Source: Eukaryota sp. TZLM1-RC (taxonomy: Eukaryota > Metamonada: BaSk clade). Taken from it: DNA of 64,000 bases. Of the stretch, positions 1 through 11,829 are shown one piece after another. Within the stretch, counting starts at the first letter, position 1. Every line of letters starts with the position of its first letter. Below the pieces are notes generated by a model. The model saw only the letters and a list, made by a program, of their open reading frames with translations. It had not been told where the DNA came from and searched no databases. The stretch lies in NCBI GenBank assembly GCA_040285825.1, contig JAUPSS010000002.1, positions 3,100,001-3,164,000 on the forward strand. The letters are read 5' to 3'. A program made the translations under genes and the position numbers.

Positions 1-48
1 CCACTACCCCCAGTACCATTGTAATTTGCTCATTTACTGATCCTATAT

Positions 49-2757
49 ACAGCTCTGAATACGGAATGGTTAGATGAAGCGACTATTTCCAATTATCTTT
101 CCACTTTGAAATCTTCACACATAGATTTCATCCATTCTGCAACCATTGTCGACTTCCTCAATAACGACGATTTGGCATCAGAGCATATGAAAACAGTATG
201 TGTTTTATTCCTGTCAATGACAATATACAAGGGAATGGTTGTTCACATTGGAGTTAATTAATCTTTGAAAACTTTAATAATACGAGATATTTTTACTATT
301 TAGATTCTTAGACTAAATCACTTAATTTTGAAGTTGCAAAATTGATAGTTAATCAGTTTGGTGACTTGGCGCCAATTGTCACTTTAAATAACAAACCACG
401 ACAAGCTAATGGATATGATTGTGGAGTGTTTGTATGTTGGTACGCTGCTATGGCCAAGCAGGTGTATGAATCCAATGACACCACTTGGATTTGGTGAATT
501 TTATAGATTTTTTATATGGATCTGGATTAAACGTGGCTGAATTCAGAATGAATTTAGAAATTTAAGATATTCAACTTTGCACTGATAGTGAAATCAAAGA
601 AGCTAGTACCAGAAATCATCAGGATTAACTACAATCTGGATCAAGACTAGACAGTCAGCCCAGAAAAACAAAGTCAACAGCAAGATCAACCCCTCCTTCA
701 AAAATTGTAAGACCAAAACCATTAATTGTTGACTAACAAACATCAAAGGGTAAGCGAAAACGACAACAATAAGCACTGAACAGAGAAATTTGTATTGAGA
801 ATACAATGTTGAATATTGAGATCAGGAAGATTTTGACAAAAAGACCATTGAAACCGAGTATGGTTGGAACAATTGAGCCAAGTCTTAGCGGCTTCAAGCC
901 TGATCCATTGATTAAGTTGAAATCAATGACGACAAATCAAAATCTTCCCACTGTTATGTGCTTTGATCTTGAAACCTATCAGGATGGTCATCTTTACCAA
1001 AGACATGATGGCCAATTTCTCCCTCCTGACGAGATTATCAACAAAAGGAGAAAAGAGGGTACAAATCTTTTGAAAAAGAAAACTGATGAGCAAATGGGTG
1101 AGTGGATTTCAGATCAAGAAGTGTTTTTACTTTCGATTGTTATTGGTAAATTTGACATAATTTCTTTTTGGAGAGTAAATATTCACTTATGTTGAGAACG
1201 AGTCCTCAAGTCAGCAGATTACCAGAAATTGCTACGGATATTCAGGCAGAAATTTTCTCTGACGAGAAAACCTTGCTTCGTAAGTTCTTAAACCTTATTG
1301 GTAATAATTAACCACATTGTTTTCTTAGTCACAACCTAATGCAGTTTGATTTACAGGTTTTAAAAAATAGATTAAATTATTTTGATTTGCCATTTCCTAC
1401 TGTTCGAGATGGTACAGCAATTGATGTACTCAATCAACTTTCACCAAGATGGAGAGAAGTTGTCATCAGGGAAAATGGCTTTTTTCTTTAAGATACTTGG
1501 TTTTTTGCCAAAAAATTCATAAAAATACCTTACGGACATGGATAAAGCAATCTGGCATATAGAATGATAAATGAAAAGAAAATCAAACTTCATCAGGAAT
1601 TTTCCCATATTTGACCAATTGATTGCTTAGCTACTTCTCCTCTGAGACAAAATTCAATTCAATATGGGCTTCATGATTGTATCCTTTGTCTGAAACTTTT
1701 CGTGCTGTTTCAAAAAGATAAATTCATTTTATCATCTTATAAAACCATTCGAGCAACCGTCAACTCAATGGTTAAACATTCAAATGTGATACTCAAATTG
1801 AGAGAAACTGCTTCAAAATTTCAACAATTGCGAATTCACACCACTTGTTGCTTAAAGCTGTATTTACAGTCCCGATTTGAACGTAATTTAGTACTACCAC
1901 AAATATCTACCAAATTAAATGAATCATTAATGGCCAGAAGTCGTTATTCTTCAGTTGAGTATTATGGGCAAAAAATGGTAAAGCCAAAAAGTGCATTTCC
2001 ACAGGATTTTGAAGACTTTGTTTATGGTGAAGGAGATTATAGATTATCGACTACCTTTGAACAACAAAAGTTGAACAAAACTATAAGATATTTTGATCAC
2101 TTGAGACACAAGCCTGAGCAGTTTCCACGACTCCTAACTGATGGATTCAGTAGACCTCCCGAGTATATGGACCCAGTGATGTTTGCAACTTTTGAGAATA
2201 ATTTGAAATTAAATTGTGAAAAACATTTCAATCGTTTTAATAACGTCTATTTTGCCAAAGTAGATGTGGAAAATGTGTTAGCAGAAATGCACAAACTGGG
2301 TGGGTACGCAACACCATTATCTACAATAATTTCATTATATAGACTGAGACTTCGAAAATTCAAAAACATATTTTTAGTTGATGGTAGAGATTACTTGAGC
2401 TTTTTAAGACTTGTACCTGAAATATTTCAGACCTTCTTGATGATGAGTTTTTAAATTTGTGTCAAGATCATGATATTTGAAACAATGAATGTGACGAAAT
2501 CATTTATGATCTTATAACGTCATTTACTTGTCAAATTGAGAATTTAGTCACGGATGAAAGTCTGAGTGCCTTTACTCACTTATTCACAGTTATAGCTTCT
2601 AGTTTTCACAAAAACTGTATCTTGAGATGTTCAAGAGAAGGTAAAAGAAAAATATACTTGAAAATAGAACCTACAAAGATCCAAAAACATGTAGACTTTA
2701 CAGACACACGTAATCAGATCTATCTTGACCGTAATCAACCTCAAACAGTTAAGAACT
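49..2757 (+). pseudogene. Decayed ULP1-like protease / PolB-like exonuclease element
   Basis: The first part (about 60-480) reads as a ULP1/adenain-type cysteine protease: SHWS (His), YYLDS (Asp) and NGYDCGVFVC (Gln/Cys) appear in family order. From about 800 a second domain carries CFDLET (Exo I), then SDEKTLL and SHNLMQFDLQVL (Exo II, about 1250-1370), the layout of a DNA polymerase B type 3'-5' exonuclease. A 250-residue frame at 1702-2454 and its continuation to about 2757 are unrecognised. The frame is broken by a few shifts, about eight TAA, one TAG and two TGA codons. A protease plus PolB-like exonuclease suggests a Polinton/virus-like or other large transposon; that is inference. The first ~50 bases match a relic at 26090-26130, so the element may sit inside that gene family. 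Confidence 0.55.
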
Positions 2758-2989
2758 GAATGATTGATGATGACTCAGTCGTTTATGTAAACATAAATAG
2801 AGACTATAAATAAAGAGAATTACTCTCAATATTTGGTAAAGACTCCGATAAACAATTACAAACTATTAAGTACATCAACCATGAAATACAATTAACATTA
2901 AATACAACTAATAATTGACAAGATAATGATAAAACAAAGTAAGTAAATTAAACCCAAAGATAAATTATCAATTATTGAATTAATTTAAT

Positions 2990-3780
2990 TAAATAATAAT
3001 TATATTAGCAATATGAATTGTTATTTTTTCAACATCAGTAATGGTAATTATGGAAGATTTGGAATTTGATTTTTGTAATAACAGGCCAACAGCGGTCAAG
3101 GTAAGCTCAGAATTATCAATCAAAATGATTGAATCAGTATTTGAATCTAAATCAGAATTACCAAGATGCCACGTATACCAACTGAAAGGAAACAGGAGAA
3201 AATTAAACCCAAAGATAGATATTACATTGATGAAATTGAAATACAAATAATGCGTTAAAAAACCAGATGACATTAGAGGAAAACCTAGTTGGTTAAAATT
3301 CAGTAGCTTCATCAATGACCAATTTTGATTAAAGCATTAATATACTGAACATCTGGTTAAACACAATAAAGATAGAATCAATTAGTTTCAAATAAAATAG
3401 AAACAGAAGCACTAATTACAATTAGCGGTCTTCAATAGGATTGACAATTGATCCTTCATCTTGAGAATAACTTTACAAAGATTTGCTGCTTAAAATCAAA
3501 AACAGTTGCTTTGAAATTAGAAGTGGTAATTCAAAATGACCATCAGTAGCAGTTGAATCACGAACAAGAAGAGCTTCTTAATCAATAGTAGAATCAGTAG
3601 TAACAATTGATTGAGATTGACAACCAACAACAAGTACCTCATCAAAATCAACATTAGATTTAACAAGGGTAATAAGAGGTTCATCATTAGCAAACCCACT
3701 AATAACTTTACCATCAGAATCAACTGGACCTAAAGTTTTGACATTGGTGAAAATGAAGTATCAGTAGTAGAGCGATAAAT
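2990..3780 (-). pseudogene. Relic of repetitive surface-type protein (copy P1)
   Basis: Read on the minus strand this stretch shows FTNVKTLGPVDSDGK, then NVDFDEVLVVG, then SELTLT and SIITITDVE, broken by stops and shifts. The same phrases in the same order occur at 12391-12780 on the minus strand. Alternating hydrophobic/polar ITITD-like repeats are typical of beta-helix extracellular proteins, but no family is recognised. No intact start or end is visible. The 3041-3250 plus-strand frame is an antisense shadow. Confidence 0.4.
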
Positions 3781-4949
3781 TCAATAATTTTGAATAAAAT
3801 TAAAAATGTAAATGTTATGGATTTGTCTAAGTGACCACAAGAATATATACACCTCTGGTCAAGGGTTCGAGTCTCAGTGATGGCACAAAATTAAGCTATA
3901 CACAGAACAAAGACAAAGGAGAGAGCACACAAATACAGTTTGTGAAGGATCATCAATAACTAAAGAATACTTACTTGCTGCTGGAAATCAAATGCGGGTC
4001 ATAACGAAGAAGAAGTGCATACAGTTTAATTGTGGGGTATGTCCCAAATGGTGGAATTGGAAGAGAGATCGTAAAGGGAGAAACAATGGTCTTCAAAGGT
4101 AGAGTTAATGAGGGAGAAAAGCCATTGAGAGGCAACAGTGAAGAGGACGTAAAAAATATGCCAACAACAGAAACCTTGAGTGACTGCTGACCAAACGACG
4201 GGAAAGGCTCAATGGAGGCGAAACTAGTAACCTTGATATCGAAGAAGAGAGGTTGGAGACCGTTGGAACTGCTCAAGATTTCATATGTAAGAAAATCCAG
4301 GTCATTTCTCTTTTAGAAATCTATTTTTAGTCAGTGTTATAACATAATAACTTATTGACCATGCCATACGCGTACGGTGTTTGGCATTTTGCATATGATT
4401 GCATGTATGGCACCATATATTATTAATTTATTTATATTTATTTATATTAATAAGAGGTATTATGAAAATGGTATGCGTCTCACTTTCAATTTCTCCCTCA
4501 CCACTTCCATTCTCTTCTCCAGTGTCGTCTTCATGTTGTTGACATTGAGTCCTGGTGGCTAGGAGCAGGAGTTTTTACTAACGTAAATACTTGCTTTTTG
4601 GTGACCAACACACTGCTGCAATGGTTTCAAAATAAATTGATAAGATTTCTTAACTTTTGTATGTTCCTACATTGTCAAAATCCCATAACGTAATACCTGA
4701 AAATTTACCATTTTTTTTACTTTACACCCGCTTTGTCCTTGACTCCTCAGCTTCGTATTATCAGTCTTAAAACCTTACGTTTATTCTTCACAAGCCAAAC
4801 TCAAACAGTCAATTCAACGTCCGTTATGAGACTGGAAGAACTGTGATTGACAAAAATCACTACGTAGGTACAGGTAATTTTTCGAATTGCCTTTGGTGTT
4901 CGTGAAAGAGAAAACTATACTTTGTACACCATTGACAATTGTTATTCAA
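3781..4949. other. Gene-poor stretch with one unassigned minus ORF
   Basis: No recognisable gene. A 101-codon minus frame at 3971-4276 is rich in Ser/Pro/Phe and has no identifiable domain; it may be another piece of the neighbouring decayed surface-protein family. The remainder is AT-rich and frame-broken. Confidence 0.4.
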
Positions 4950-4957
4950 GCTGAAAA

Positions 4958-5033
4958 ATATAGTTTAAAAAAGGATTTTTAAAGGAGGAATTGCCAATGA
5001 ATATGTACTAAAACATCTAAAGTTTTGACATTA
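4958..5033 (-). pseudogene. 3' part of surface-protein relic P2, split by retroelement
   Basis: Joining 12391 and 5033 after removing 5034-12390 and one copy of ATTA gives a continuous minus-strand frame through YFTNVKTLDV. This matches FTNVKTLGPV in copy P1, showing that this fragment and 12391-12780 were one gene before the insertion. It ends soon after in a TAA. Confidence 0.6.
5030..5033. repeat. Target-site duplication ATTA (left)
   Basis: ATTA directly abuts the left LTR edge at 5034 and is repeated at 12391-12394 beside the right LTR edge, so the whole 5034-12390 array behaves as one insertion. Confidence 0.65.
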
Positions 5034-5112
5034 TGTCGCCTAAAGTCTATTGTAATAAAGAAAAGTCTGATTTATTTTCTATTCATATTATATAAGCTTT
5101 AGGGCGCCAAAA
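5034..5112 (-). repeat. LTR, outer 3' LTR of copy A (79 bp)
   Basis: 79-bp LTR on the minus strand with a TATATAA core. The ends are slightly degraded (TGTCG and CAAAA on the plus strand instead of TGTTG and CAACA). A purine-rich tract lies just inside it at 5113-5130. Confidence 0.8.
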
Positions 5113-5241
5113 CTGCATTTTCCCTATTTCAATATAAATCAGCTAATATGAATATGAAACAAAACTATATACAAGAAACTAAATAACTATAAATAAATAT
5201 ATATAGTCGATATAATATAAATAATCGATATAAACTAATAA

Positions 5242-5613
5242 TTAGCTTCGCTTCCTATTTCTGTTACTACGTCTAGGCCTCGTGGAAGGCGTAGACTCAT
5301 TGGTGGTACCTTTACGTTGGCTAGTTTTACGTTTACCAATTTTCTTGTTATTCTTATTGAACAACTTGTAAGCTTCTGAATGTTTAACTGAATGGAGAGG
5401 CTCTTCTGTTGTCTCACCGCCAAACCATTGTACAGTACAGAAACTACGTGAATCAGAACTATATTCTGAGAGGATTTTCTCCATAACGTGTTTTTCAACA
5501 TCGCCTGCTGCGACTGCTTTGAGGTACTCCATATCCTGTGTGTTTTCAGCATTATAGATTTTACAATCTTTCTTGGCAGCTTTTAATTCTGTGCCAGTAG
5601 TAAGATTCTTCAA
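5242..5613 (-). pseudogene. Copy A pol C-terminal tail
   Basis: 123-codon frame following integrase, beginning near KNLTTGTELKAAKKDCKIYN and ending in a very basic RPRRSNRNRKR tail. It is out of frame with the integrase by one shift near 5640, and the same shift occurs in copy B. Basic tails after integrase often bind nucleic acid; the function here is inferred. Confidence 0.6.
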
Positions 5614-5645
5614 TAATAATGTGGATTTGGCGGGAAGGTCAATAA

Positions 5646-6452
5646 CTAAGAATGGTCCATTCCAAGATCCAAGTCACCAATATTAAATACTATAAAACAC
5701 GAATAAGTATTATTTACTGAAGACGGAGTATTAAATGTTTGGTGACGCTCTGCTTCTTGCCTTTTTTGTAGACGAGTATTTTTCAATTTAATGTCATCTG
5801 ATAAAGGAATATTAGTTTCGAATTTGGATAAATTTCCTAATATGTTAGCAGGGTCTGTTCTTGGACTAATCGAAGAACCGAACATAAGTTCGTAGGGGGT
5901 AAAGCCAGTTTTTCTGCTTTTAGTAGAATTTATCAATAGTTGGGATATAGGTACATAAGTAGATTAATTTCCGTAATCATTAAAATCTATTAATAGTTTC
6001 CTTAAGCATTGGAGAACGTCTCTATGTTTACGTTCTGCATGTCCATTACTTTCTGAATAGTGGGGAATTGAGTTACTCATCTCAATCGCTAATCTATTAC
6101 ACACTTTTTTGACAGTCTCATTGGCGAACTCAGGTCCATTATCGCTATGAATTAACATAGGCATGCCAAAAAATGCGCAAACGTTCCAAATCAACGCATC
6201 TGCGGTTTTTAAGACATTGAGTTCTTTTAAAGGGAATAAAATTGTATATCCAGTAAAAGAGTCTACAAATACTAATAAATATTTATTTCCTTCGTTGTCG
6301 GTGTTCAGAGGTCCATTTGTATCGACGTTTAATCTGGCAGATGGACGATCTGCCCATAGAGATCCTGTGGAAGGTGTTTTTGACCTTTTAACTGGAGCCG
6401 TTTTTTGACAAGTTGGGCAACTTTTGACATAATTTATGAGGTCCTTTCTCAT
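5646..6452 (-). pseudogene. Copy A integrase (stop-interrupted)
   Basis: Integrase core with the second half of the HHCC finger (CPTCQK) and D,D-35-E residues in VDTNGP, HSDNGPEF and GHAERKHRD. A tryptophan codon present in copy B is a stop here near 5965, splitting the frame. Translation otherwise matches copy B almost residue for residue. Confidence 0.8.
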
Positions 6453-6769
6453 ATTAGGCCAGTAGAAGTCACTTTTGGATAGTTTGTGTAAACTATCGTT
6501 TTTGTTGGGGTGGCCAGATTGAACTAAACCATGTATTAATAATAGTGCCTGTTTTCTGAGGTTCTTTGGAATTAAAATTATATTTTTATTATTTTTCCAA
6601 ATTTGAGTATTTTCATCTAGAATTGCATTTTCAATTCTAAAGAGTCATTGTTGTTTTGGGCTATTTGTTGTTCAGATCTTATTTTAGAGAACCAAGAAGA
6701 AAAATGGGTAAGTCTTGGTGTCTACTTAAAGATAAAATTGATGGGATATCTTCAAAGTCCGAATCAGAA

Positions 6770-7141
6770 TCATCGCCTAGTGGAGGTACCTTCGTAATTC
6801 GAAAGTACAGTATCTGGTATATTCATACTACAAATAGAAGGAGTTTCCTCGTTTTGATCCAAATCAATATTCCTCGATAGCATATCTGCCCAATGGTTAT
6901 CTTCACCAGGTTCATGGACTATATCAAAGTCGAATTCAGATAGTATCGGCAGCCATCTCTTCACAATTCTATTTTTCTCTGGGGCTGCGGCCAGGAATGC
7001 AATGTTTTTGTGATCACTGAAAATTGTCAAATGTCTAGTTAATAGGTAGCTTTCTAAACAACTTTCAGTTAAAATCAAGAGTATTGCATATAATTCTTTC
7101 TGTAAAGCGGACCATTTTCTTTTGTTTCTGTGAGTAATCAA
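6770..7141 (-). pseudogene. Copy A RNase H domain
   Basis: Ty3-type RNase H segment: KRKWSALQKELYAI, FSDHKNIAFL, RWLPILSEFDFDI and GEDNHWADMLSR. This is the usual stretch between reverse transcriptase and integrase. No in-frame link to either neighbour survives. Confidence 0.75.
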
Positions 7142-7353
7142 CTATAGAATGACAAAGGTTTCACTTTCCTTTTATTTAGCGGGGTTCCTGCAGGGGAGTA
7201 GGGTTCAATTTCTTGCCAAATTACGCCTCCTACTGCTACATCTGAAGCGTCAGTACTTATTAATACTCGCTTGCCCGCAGCTGGTAATTCAAGGGGCATG
7301 TGGTTTACAATTAAATCTTTGATTTGCTTTAGATAATCGTCATGCTCATTGGT

Positions 7354-8128
7354 TTATTTAATAATTCTAGGTTTTCCTTTTATTAAATCGTTAATTGGAG
7401 CTATTAATTCAGAAATTCCAGGAAGCCAATCTCTTATGTAATTGATTGATCCAAACAAGGAGTGAACCTCTTTCACTGTTTTTGGTCTGGGTATTTTCAT
7501 AAGGGCTTCAATATTTTTCATGCTGATAAACCTAGCTTTGTTCTGGAAGGTGCTTCCTAATATGTCAATGGGGTGTTTGGCTGTGACGAATTTGCATTTT
7601 CGTAAACCAATGTTTACCCGTCTTTTTCTGGCGCATTCGAGGACTCTTTGTAGTCTTCTGTAGAATTCATCAAATGAAGTACCGACTAATATGATGTCGT
7701 TTATGTTTATGAAAACGCCGTCTATTTGGAAAATTTCCATCATTACATTTTGGAATACTGCTGAGATATTCTTTAAACCGAAGCAAGCTCTTTTGAACAT
7801 GATGGACCTCCCAGGTATTGAAATTGATGTTTTTTCAATATCTTTTTCTGCTACGTTCATTTGCCAGAAAACTTTTGGTAAATCAAGTGTGGCAATGTAG
7901 TCTACTTAAAAATTTCAATATGTCACTAATCCGCGATAAATTAGGTTCGACAGAAATTGTATGGGCTTTAACACCATCTTTACGACTGAAGTCACCAGTG
8001 AATCTAGGTTTTCTATCATCTGGATAGATAACTAGGATAATTGCAGAGCTTAATTTATCAAGAGCTTTGATGAGCTCATTCCTTTCGTTAAGGGGAATTT
8101 CTAATACCTTTTGGGTATCCCCAACCAT
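7354..8128 (-). pseudogene. Copy A reverse transcriptase
   Basis: RT fingers/palm in two frames: YPDDRKPRFTGDFSRKDG (7883-8128) and ISIPGRSIMFKRACFGLKN through the active-site block (7354-7860). The catalytic Y-x-D-D is changed to NIND here, whereas copy B keeps YIDD, so copy A cannot encode an active enzyme. Confidence 0.8.
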
Positions 8129-8588
8129 ACCGAGAGTCTGAAAACTAACGTTTCTGCCACTTTTATGAGTATAGCTCCACAGAGGAGGAAGCTGGTCGAA
8201 CAGACAAAAATCTGTAGGTTCGAGGTAAGCTTCCGCATCCTCTCTTAAAAACTTATAGAACCCATCGGAAGAGTCGTCTTCTCACTCCATTTCATCTAGT
8301 TGAGATTGAATTTCTTCATACTCTCCTAGTGGGGAAGACGTGTCTAAGGTGTGATTTCCATCCGTTCCTTTTGAGACAGGTTCTACATTTGGGAGGAAAA
8401 AAGGAGCCGGGTGTGTTCTCTTTGCCTCGTCTGTTTCTTCTTTCCTTTTGAGGGGAGAGGGAGCCGGGTCCGTTCTCGTAACCTCTTTCTCGTCTGAAGG
8501 AGGGACCTCATCCTCTCTTTCAACTTCTTCTTTCTTGGAGGTAGAAGGTGGGATCTGGGTCCGTTACCTCGTTACCCTTTTCGTCATG
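8129..8588 (-). pseudogene. Copy A Gag N-terminus
   Basis: Low-complexity Asp/Pro-rich repeats (TDPAPSPL type) followed by a conserved block (DAEAYLEPTDFCLF, GDTQKVLEIPLNERNELIKA) that runs straight into RT by deletion. The 5' leader and first Gag codons are missing; gag abuts the middle LTR at 8589. Confidence 0.7.
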
Positions 8589-8667
8589 TGTTGCCTAAAG
8601 TCTATTGTAGTAAAGAAAAGTCTGATTTATTTTCTATTCATATTATATAAGCCTTAGGGCGCCAACA
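8589..8667 (-). repeat. Shared middle LTR (79 bp)
   Basis: Intact TGTTG...CAACA boundaries. It serves as 5' LTR for copy A and 3' LTR for copy B, the hallmark of a tandem LTR array. Confidence 0.85.
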
Positions 8668-8685
8668 CTGCTTCTTCCCTTTTTC
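8668..8685 (-). promoter_or_regulatory. Polypurine tract of copy B
   Basis: On the minus strand GAAAAAGGGAAGAAGCAG directly precedes the LTR TGTTGG. This is the expected plus-strand primer position and it confirms element orientation and LTR boundary. Confidence 0.65.
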
Positions 8686-8789
8686 AAAATGAATCAGCTT
8701 ATATGAATATGGAATAAAAACTATATACAAACAACGAAATAACTATAATAAATACATATAATCGATATAATATAAATAATCGATATAAA

Positions 8790-9181
8790 CTAAGAATTAG
8801 CTCCTCTTCCTAATTCTACAACTGCGTCTAGGCTTCTTAGGAGGCGTAGACTTATTGGAGGTACCTTGTCGTCGACTAGTGGTACGTTTTCCCATTTTCT
8901 TGTTATCGTTACTAAATAACTTATAAGCTTCTGAGTGTTTAACTGAATGGAGTGGCTCTTCCGTTGTGTCACCGCCGTTGTGTCACTGTTCTGTACTGAA
9001 CAGTACAGAAACTACCTGAATCAGAGTGGTATTCTGAGAGGATTTTCTCTATAAAGTGTTTTTCAACATCGCCTGCTGCGACTGCTTTGAGGTACTCCAT
9101 ATCCTGTGTGTTTTCAGCATTATAGATTTTACAATCTTTCTTGGCAGCTTTTAATTCTGTGCCAGTAGTAAGATTCTTCAA
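8790..9181 (-). pseudogene. Copy B pol C-terminal tail (two frames)
   Basis: Same post-integrase tail as in copy A, broken by a local rearrangement around 8975-9000 that duplicates a few codons. The basic end (about 8790-8900) is still recognisable. Confidence 0.6.
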
Positions 9182-9213
9182 TAATAATGTGGATTTGGCA
9201 GGAAGGTCAATAA

Positions 9214-10020
9214 CTAAGAATGGTCCATTCCAAGATCCAAGTCACCAATATTAAATACTATAAAACACGAATAAGTATTATTTACTGAAGACGGAGTATT
9301 AAATGTTTGGTGACGCTCTGCTTCTTGCCTTTTTTGTAGACGAGTATTTTTCAATTTAATGTCATCTGATAAAGGAATATTAGTTTCGAATTTGGATAAA
9401 TTTCCTAATATGTTAGCAGGGTCTGTTCTTGGACTAATCGAAGAACCGAACATAAGTTCGTAATGGGTAAAGCCAGTTTTTCTGCTTTTAGTAGAATTTA
9501 TCAATAGTTGGGATATAGGTACATAAGTAGACCAATTTCCGTAATCATTAAAATCTAATAATAGTTTCCTTAAGCATTGGAGAACGTCTCTATGTTTACG
9601 TTCTGCATGTCCATTACTTTCTGAATAGTGGGGAATTGAGTTACTCATCTCAATCGCTAATCTATTACACACTTTTTTGACAGTCTCATTGGCGAACTCA
9701 GGTCCATTATCGCTATGAATTAACATAGGCATGCCAAAAAATGCGCAAACGTTCCAAATCAACGCATCTGCGGTTTTTAAGACATTGAGTTCTTTTAAAG
9801 GGAATAAAATTGTATATCCAGTAAAAGAGTCTACAAATACTAATAAATATTTATTTCCTTCGTTGTCGGTGTTCAGAGGTCCATTTGTATCGACGTTTAA
9901 TCTGGCAGATGGACGATCTGCCCATAGAGATCCTGTCGAAGGTGTTTTTGACCTTTTAACTGGAGCCGTTTTTTGACAAGTTGGGCAACTTTTGACATAA
10001 TTTATGAGGTTCTTTCTCAT
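9214..10020 (-). pseudogene. Copy B integrase, 268-codon open frame
   Basis: Longest uninterrupted frame of the pair. It contains CPTCQK, the D,D-35-E core (VDTNGP, HSDNGPEF, GHAERKHRD) and a chromodomain-free C-terminal stretch ending in the shared frameshift DLDLGMDHS. The N-terminal HH half of the zinc finger is outside this frame. Confidence 0.85.
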
Positions 10021-10334
10021 ATTAGGCCAGTAGAAGTCACTTTGGATTTTTTGTGTAAACTATCGTTTTTGCTGGGGTGACCAGATTGAACTAAACCATG
10101 TATTAATAATAGTGCCGGTTTTCTGAGGTTCTTTGGAATTAAAATTATATTTCTATTATTTTTCCAAATTTGATTATTTTCATTTAGAATTGCATTTTCA
10201 AATAAAGAGTCATTGTTGTTTTGAGCTGTTTGTTGTTCAGATCTTGTTTTAGAGAACCAAGAAGAAAAATGGGTAAGTCTTGGTGTCTACTTAAAGATAA
10301 AATTGATGGGATATCTTCAAAGTCCGAATCAGAA

Positions 10335-10706
10335 TCATCGCCTAGTGGAGGTATCTTCGTAATTCGAAAGTACAGTATCTGGTATACTTATCCTACAAAT
10401 AGAAGCAGTTTCCTCGTTTTGATCCAAATCAATATTCCTCGATAGCATATCTGCCCAATGGTTATCTTCACCAGGTTCATGGACTACATCAAAGTCGAAT
10501 TCAGATAGTATCGGCAGCCATCTCTTCACAATTCTATTTTTCTCTGGGGCTGTGGCCAGAAATGCAATGTTTTTGTGATCAGTGAAAATTGTTAAATGTC
10601 TAGTTAATAGGTAGTTTTCTAAACAACTTTCAGTTAAAATCAAGAGTATTGCATATAGTTCTTTCTGTAAAGTGGACCATTTTCTTTTGTTTCTGTGAGT
10701 AATCAA
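10335..10706 (-). pseudogene. Copy B RNase H domain
   Basis: Same RNase H segment as copy A with a few substitutions (FTDHKNIAFLAT, FDFDVVHEPGED). It is open over 123 codons but separated by stops from RT. Confidence 0.75.
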
Positions 10707-11121
10707 CTATAGAATGACAAAAGTTTCACCTTCCTTTTATTTAGCGGGGTTCCTGCAGGGGAGTAGGGTTCAATTTCTTGCCAAATTACGCCTCCTACTG
10801 CTACATCTGAAGCGTCAGTACTTATTAATACTCGCTTGCCCGCAGCTGGTAATTCAAGGGGCATGTGGTTTACAATTAAATCTTTGACTTGCTTTAGATA
10901 ATCGTCATGCTCATTGGTTTATTTAATAATTCTAGGTTTTCCTTTTATTAAATCGTTAATTGGAGCTATTAATTCATAAATTCCAGGAAGCCAATTCTTA
11001 TGTAATTGATTGATCCAAACAAGGAGTGAACCTCTTTCACGTTTTTTGGTCTGGGTATTTTCCTAAGGGCTTCAATATTTTCCATGTTGATAAACCTAGC
11101 TTTGTTCTGGAAGGTGCTTCC

Positions 11122-11424
11122 TTATATGTCAATGGGGTGTTTGGCTGTGACGAATTTGCATTTTCGTAAACCAATGTTTACCCGTCTTTTTCTGGCGCAT
11201 TCGAGGACTCTTTGTAGTCTTCTGTAGAATTCATCAAATGAAGTACCGACTATTATGATGTCGTCTATATATATGAAAACGCCGTCTATTTGGAAAATTT
11301 GGATCATTACATTTTGGAATACTGCTGGGATATTCTTTAAACCGAAGCAAGCTCTTTTGAACATGATGGACCTCCCAGGTATTGAAATTGATGTTTTTTC
11401 AATATTTTTTTCTGCTACGTTCAT
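11122..11424 (-). pseudogene. Copy B reverse transcriptase palm
   Basis: Palm segment retaining the catalytic box in FIYIDDIIIVG. Upstream and downstream parts are in other frames, so copy B is also non-autonomous despite the intact box. Confidence 0.8.
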
Positions 11425-11484
11425 TTGCCAGAAAGCTTTTGGTAAATAAAATGTGGCAATGTAGTCAGCTCTAATTAAAAATTT

Positions 11485-11829
11485 CTATATGTCACTAATC
11501 CGCAATAAAATAGGTTCGACAGAAATTGTGTGGGCTTTAACACCATCTTTACGACTGAAGTCACCAGTGAATCTAGGTTTTCTATCATCTGGATAGATAA
11601 CTAGGATAATAGCAGAGCTTAATTTATCAAGAGCTTTGATGAGCTCATTCCTTTCGTTAAGGGGAATGTCTAATACCTTTTGGGTATCCCCAACCATACG
11701 GAGAGTCAGAAAACTAACGTTTCTGCCTCTTTTATGAGTATAGCTCCACAGAGGAGGAAGCTGGTCGAACAGACAAAAATCTGTAGGTTCGAGGTAAGCT
11801 TCCGCATCCTCTCTTAATAACTTATGCAA
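11485..11829 (-). pseudogene. Copy B Gag-RT deletion junction
   Basis: One frame runs from Gag (REDAEAYLEPTDFCLFDQ, NELIKALDKLS) directly into RT fingers (AIILVIYPDDRKPRFTGD). In the element at 61264 the same Gag sequence continues with RETFGRNAERR, so 115 codons here record an internal deletion of most of Gag plus protease. Copy A has the identical junction. Confidence 0.8.

Noticed and set aside
3860-3890. GGTTCGAGTCTC resembling a tRNA T-arm
   Set aside because: The T-stem does not pair and no acceptor or anticodon arm can be built upstream.
6163-9976. Identical 81-codon plus ORFs at 6163 and 9731
   Set aside because: Antisense of the two integrase copies; identity reflects the duplicated element.
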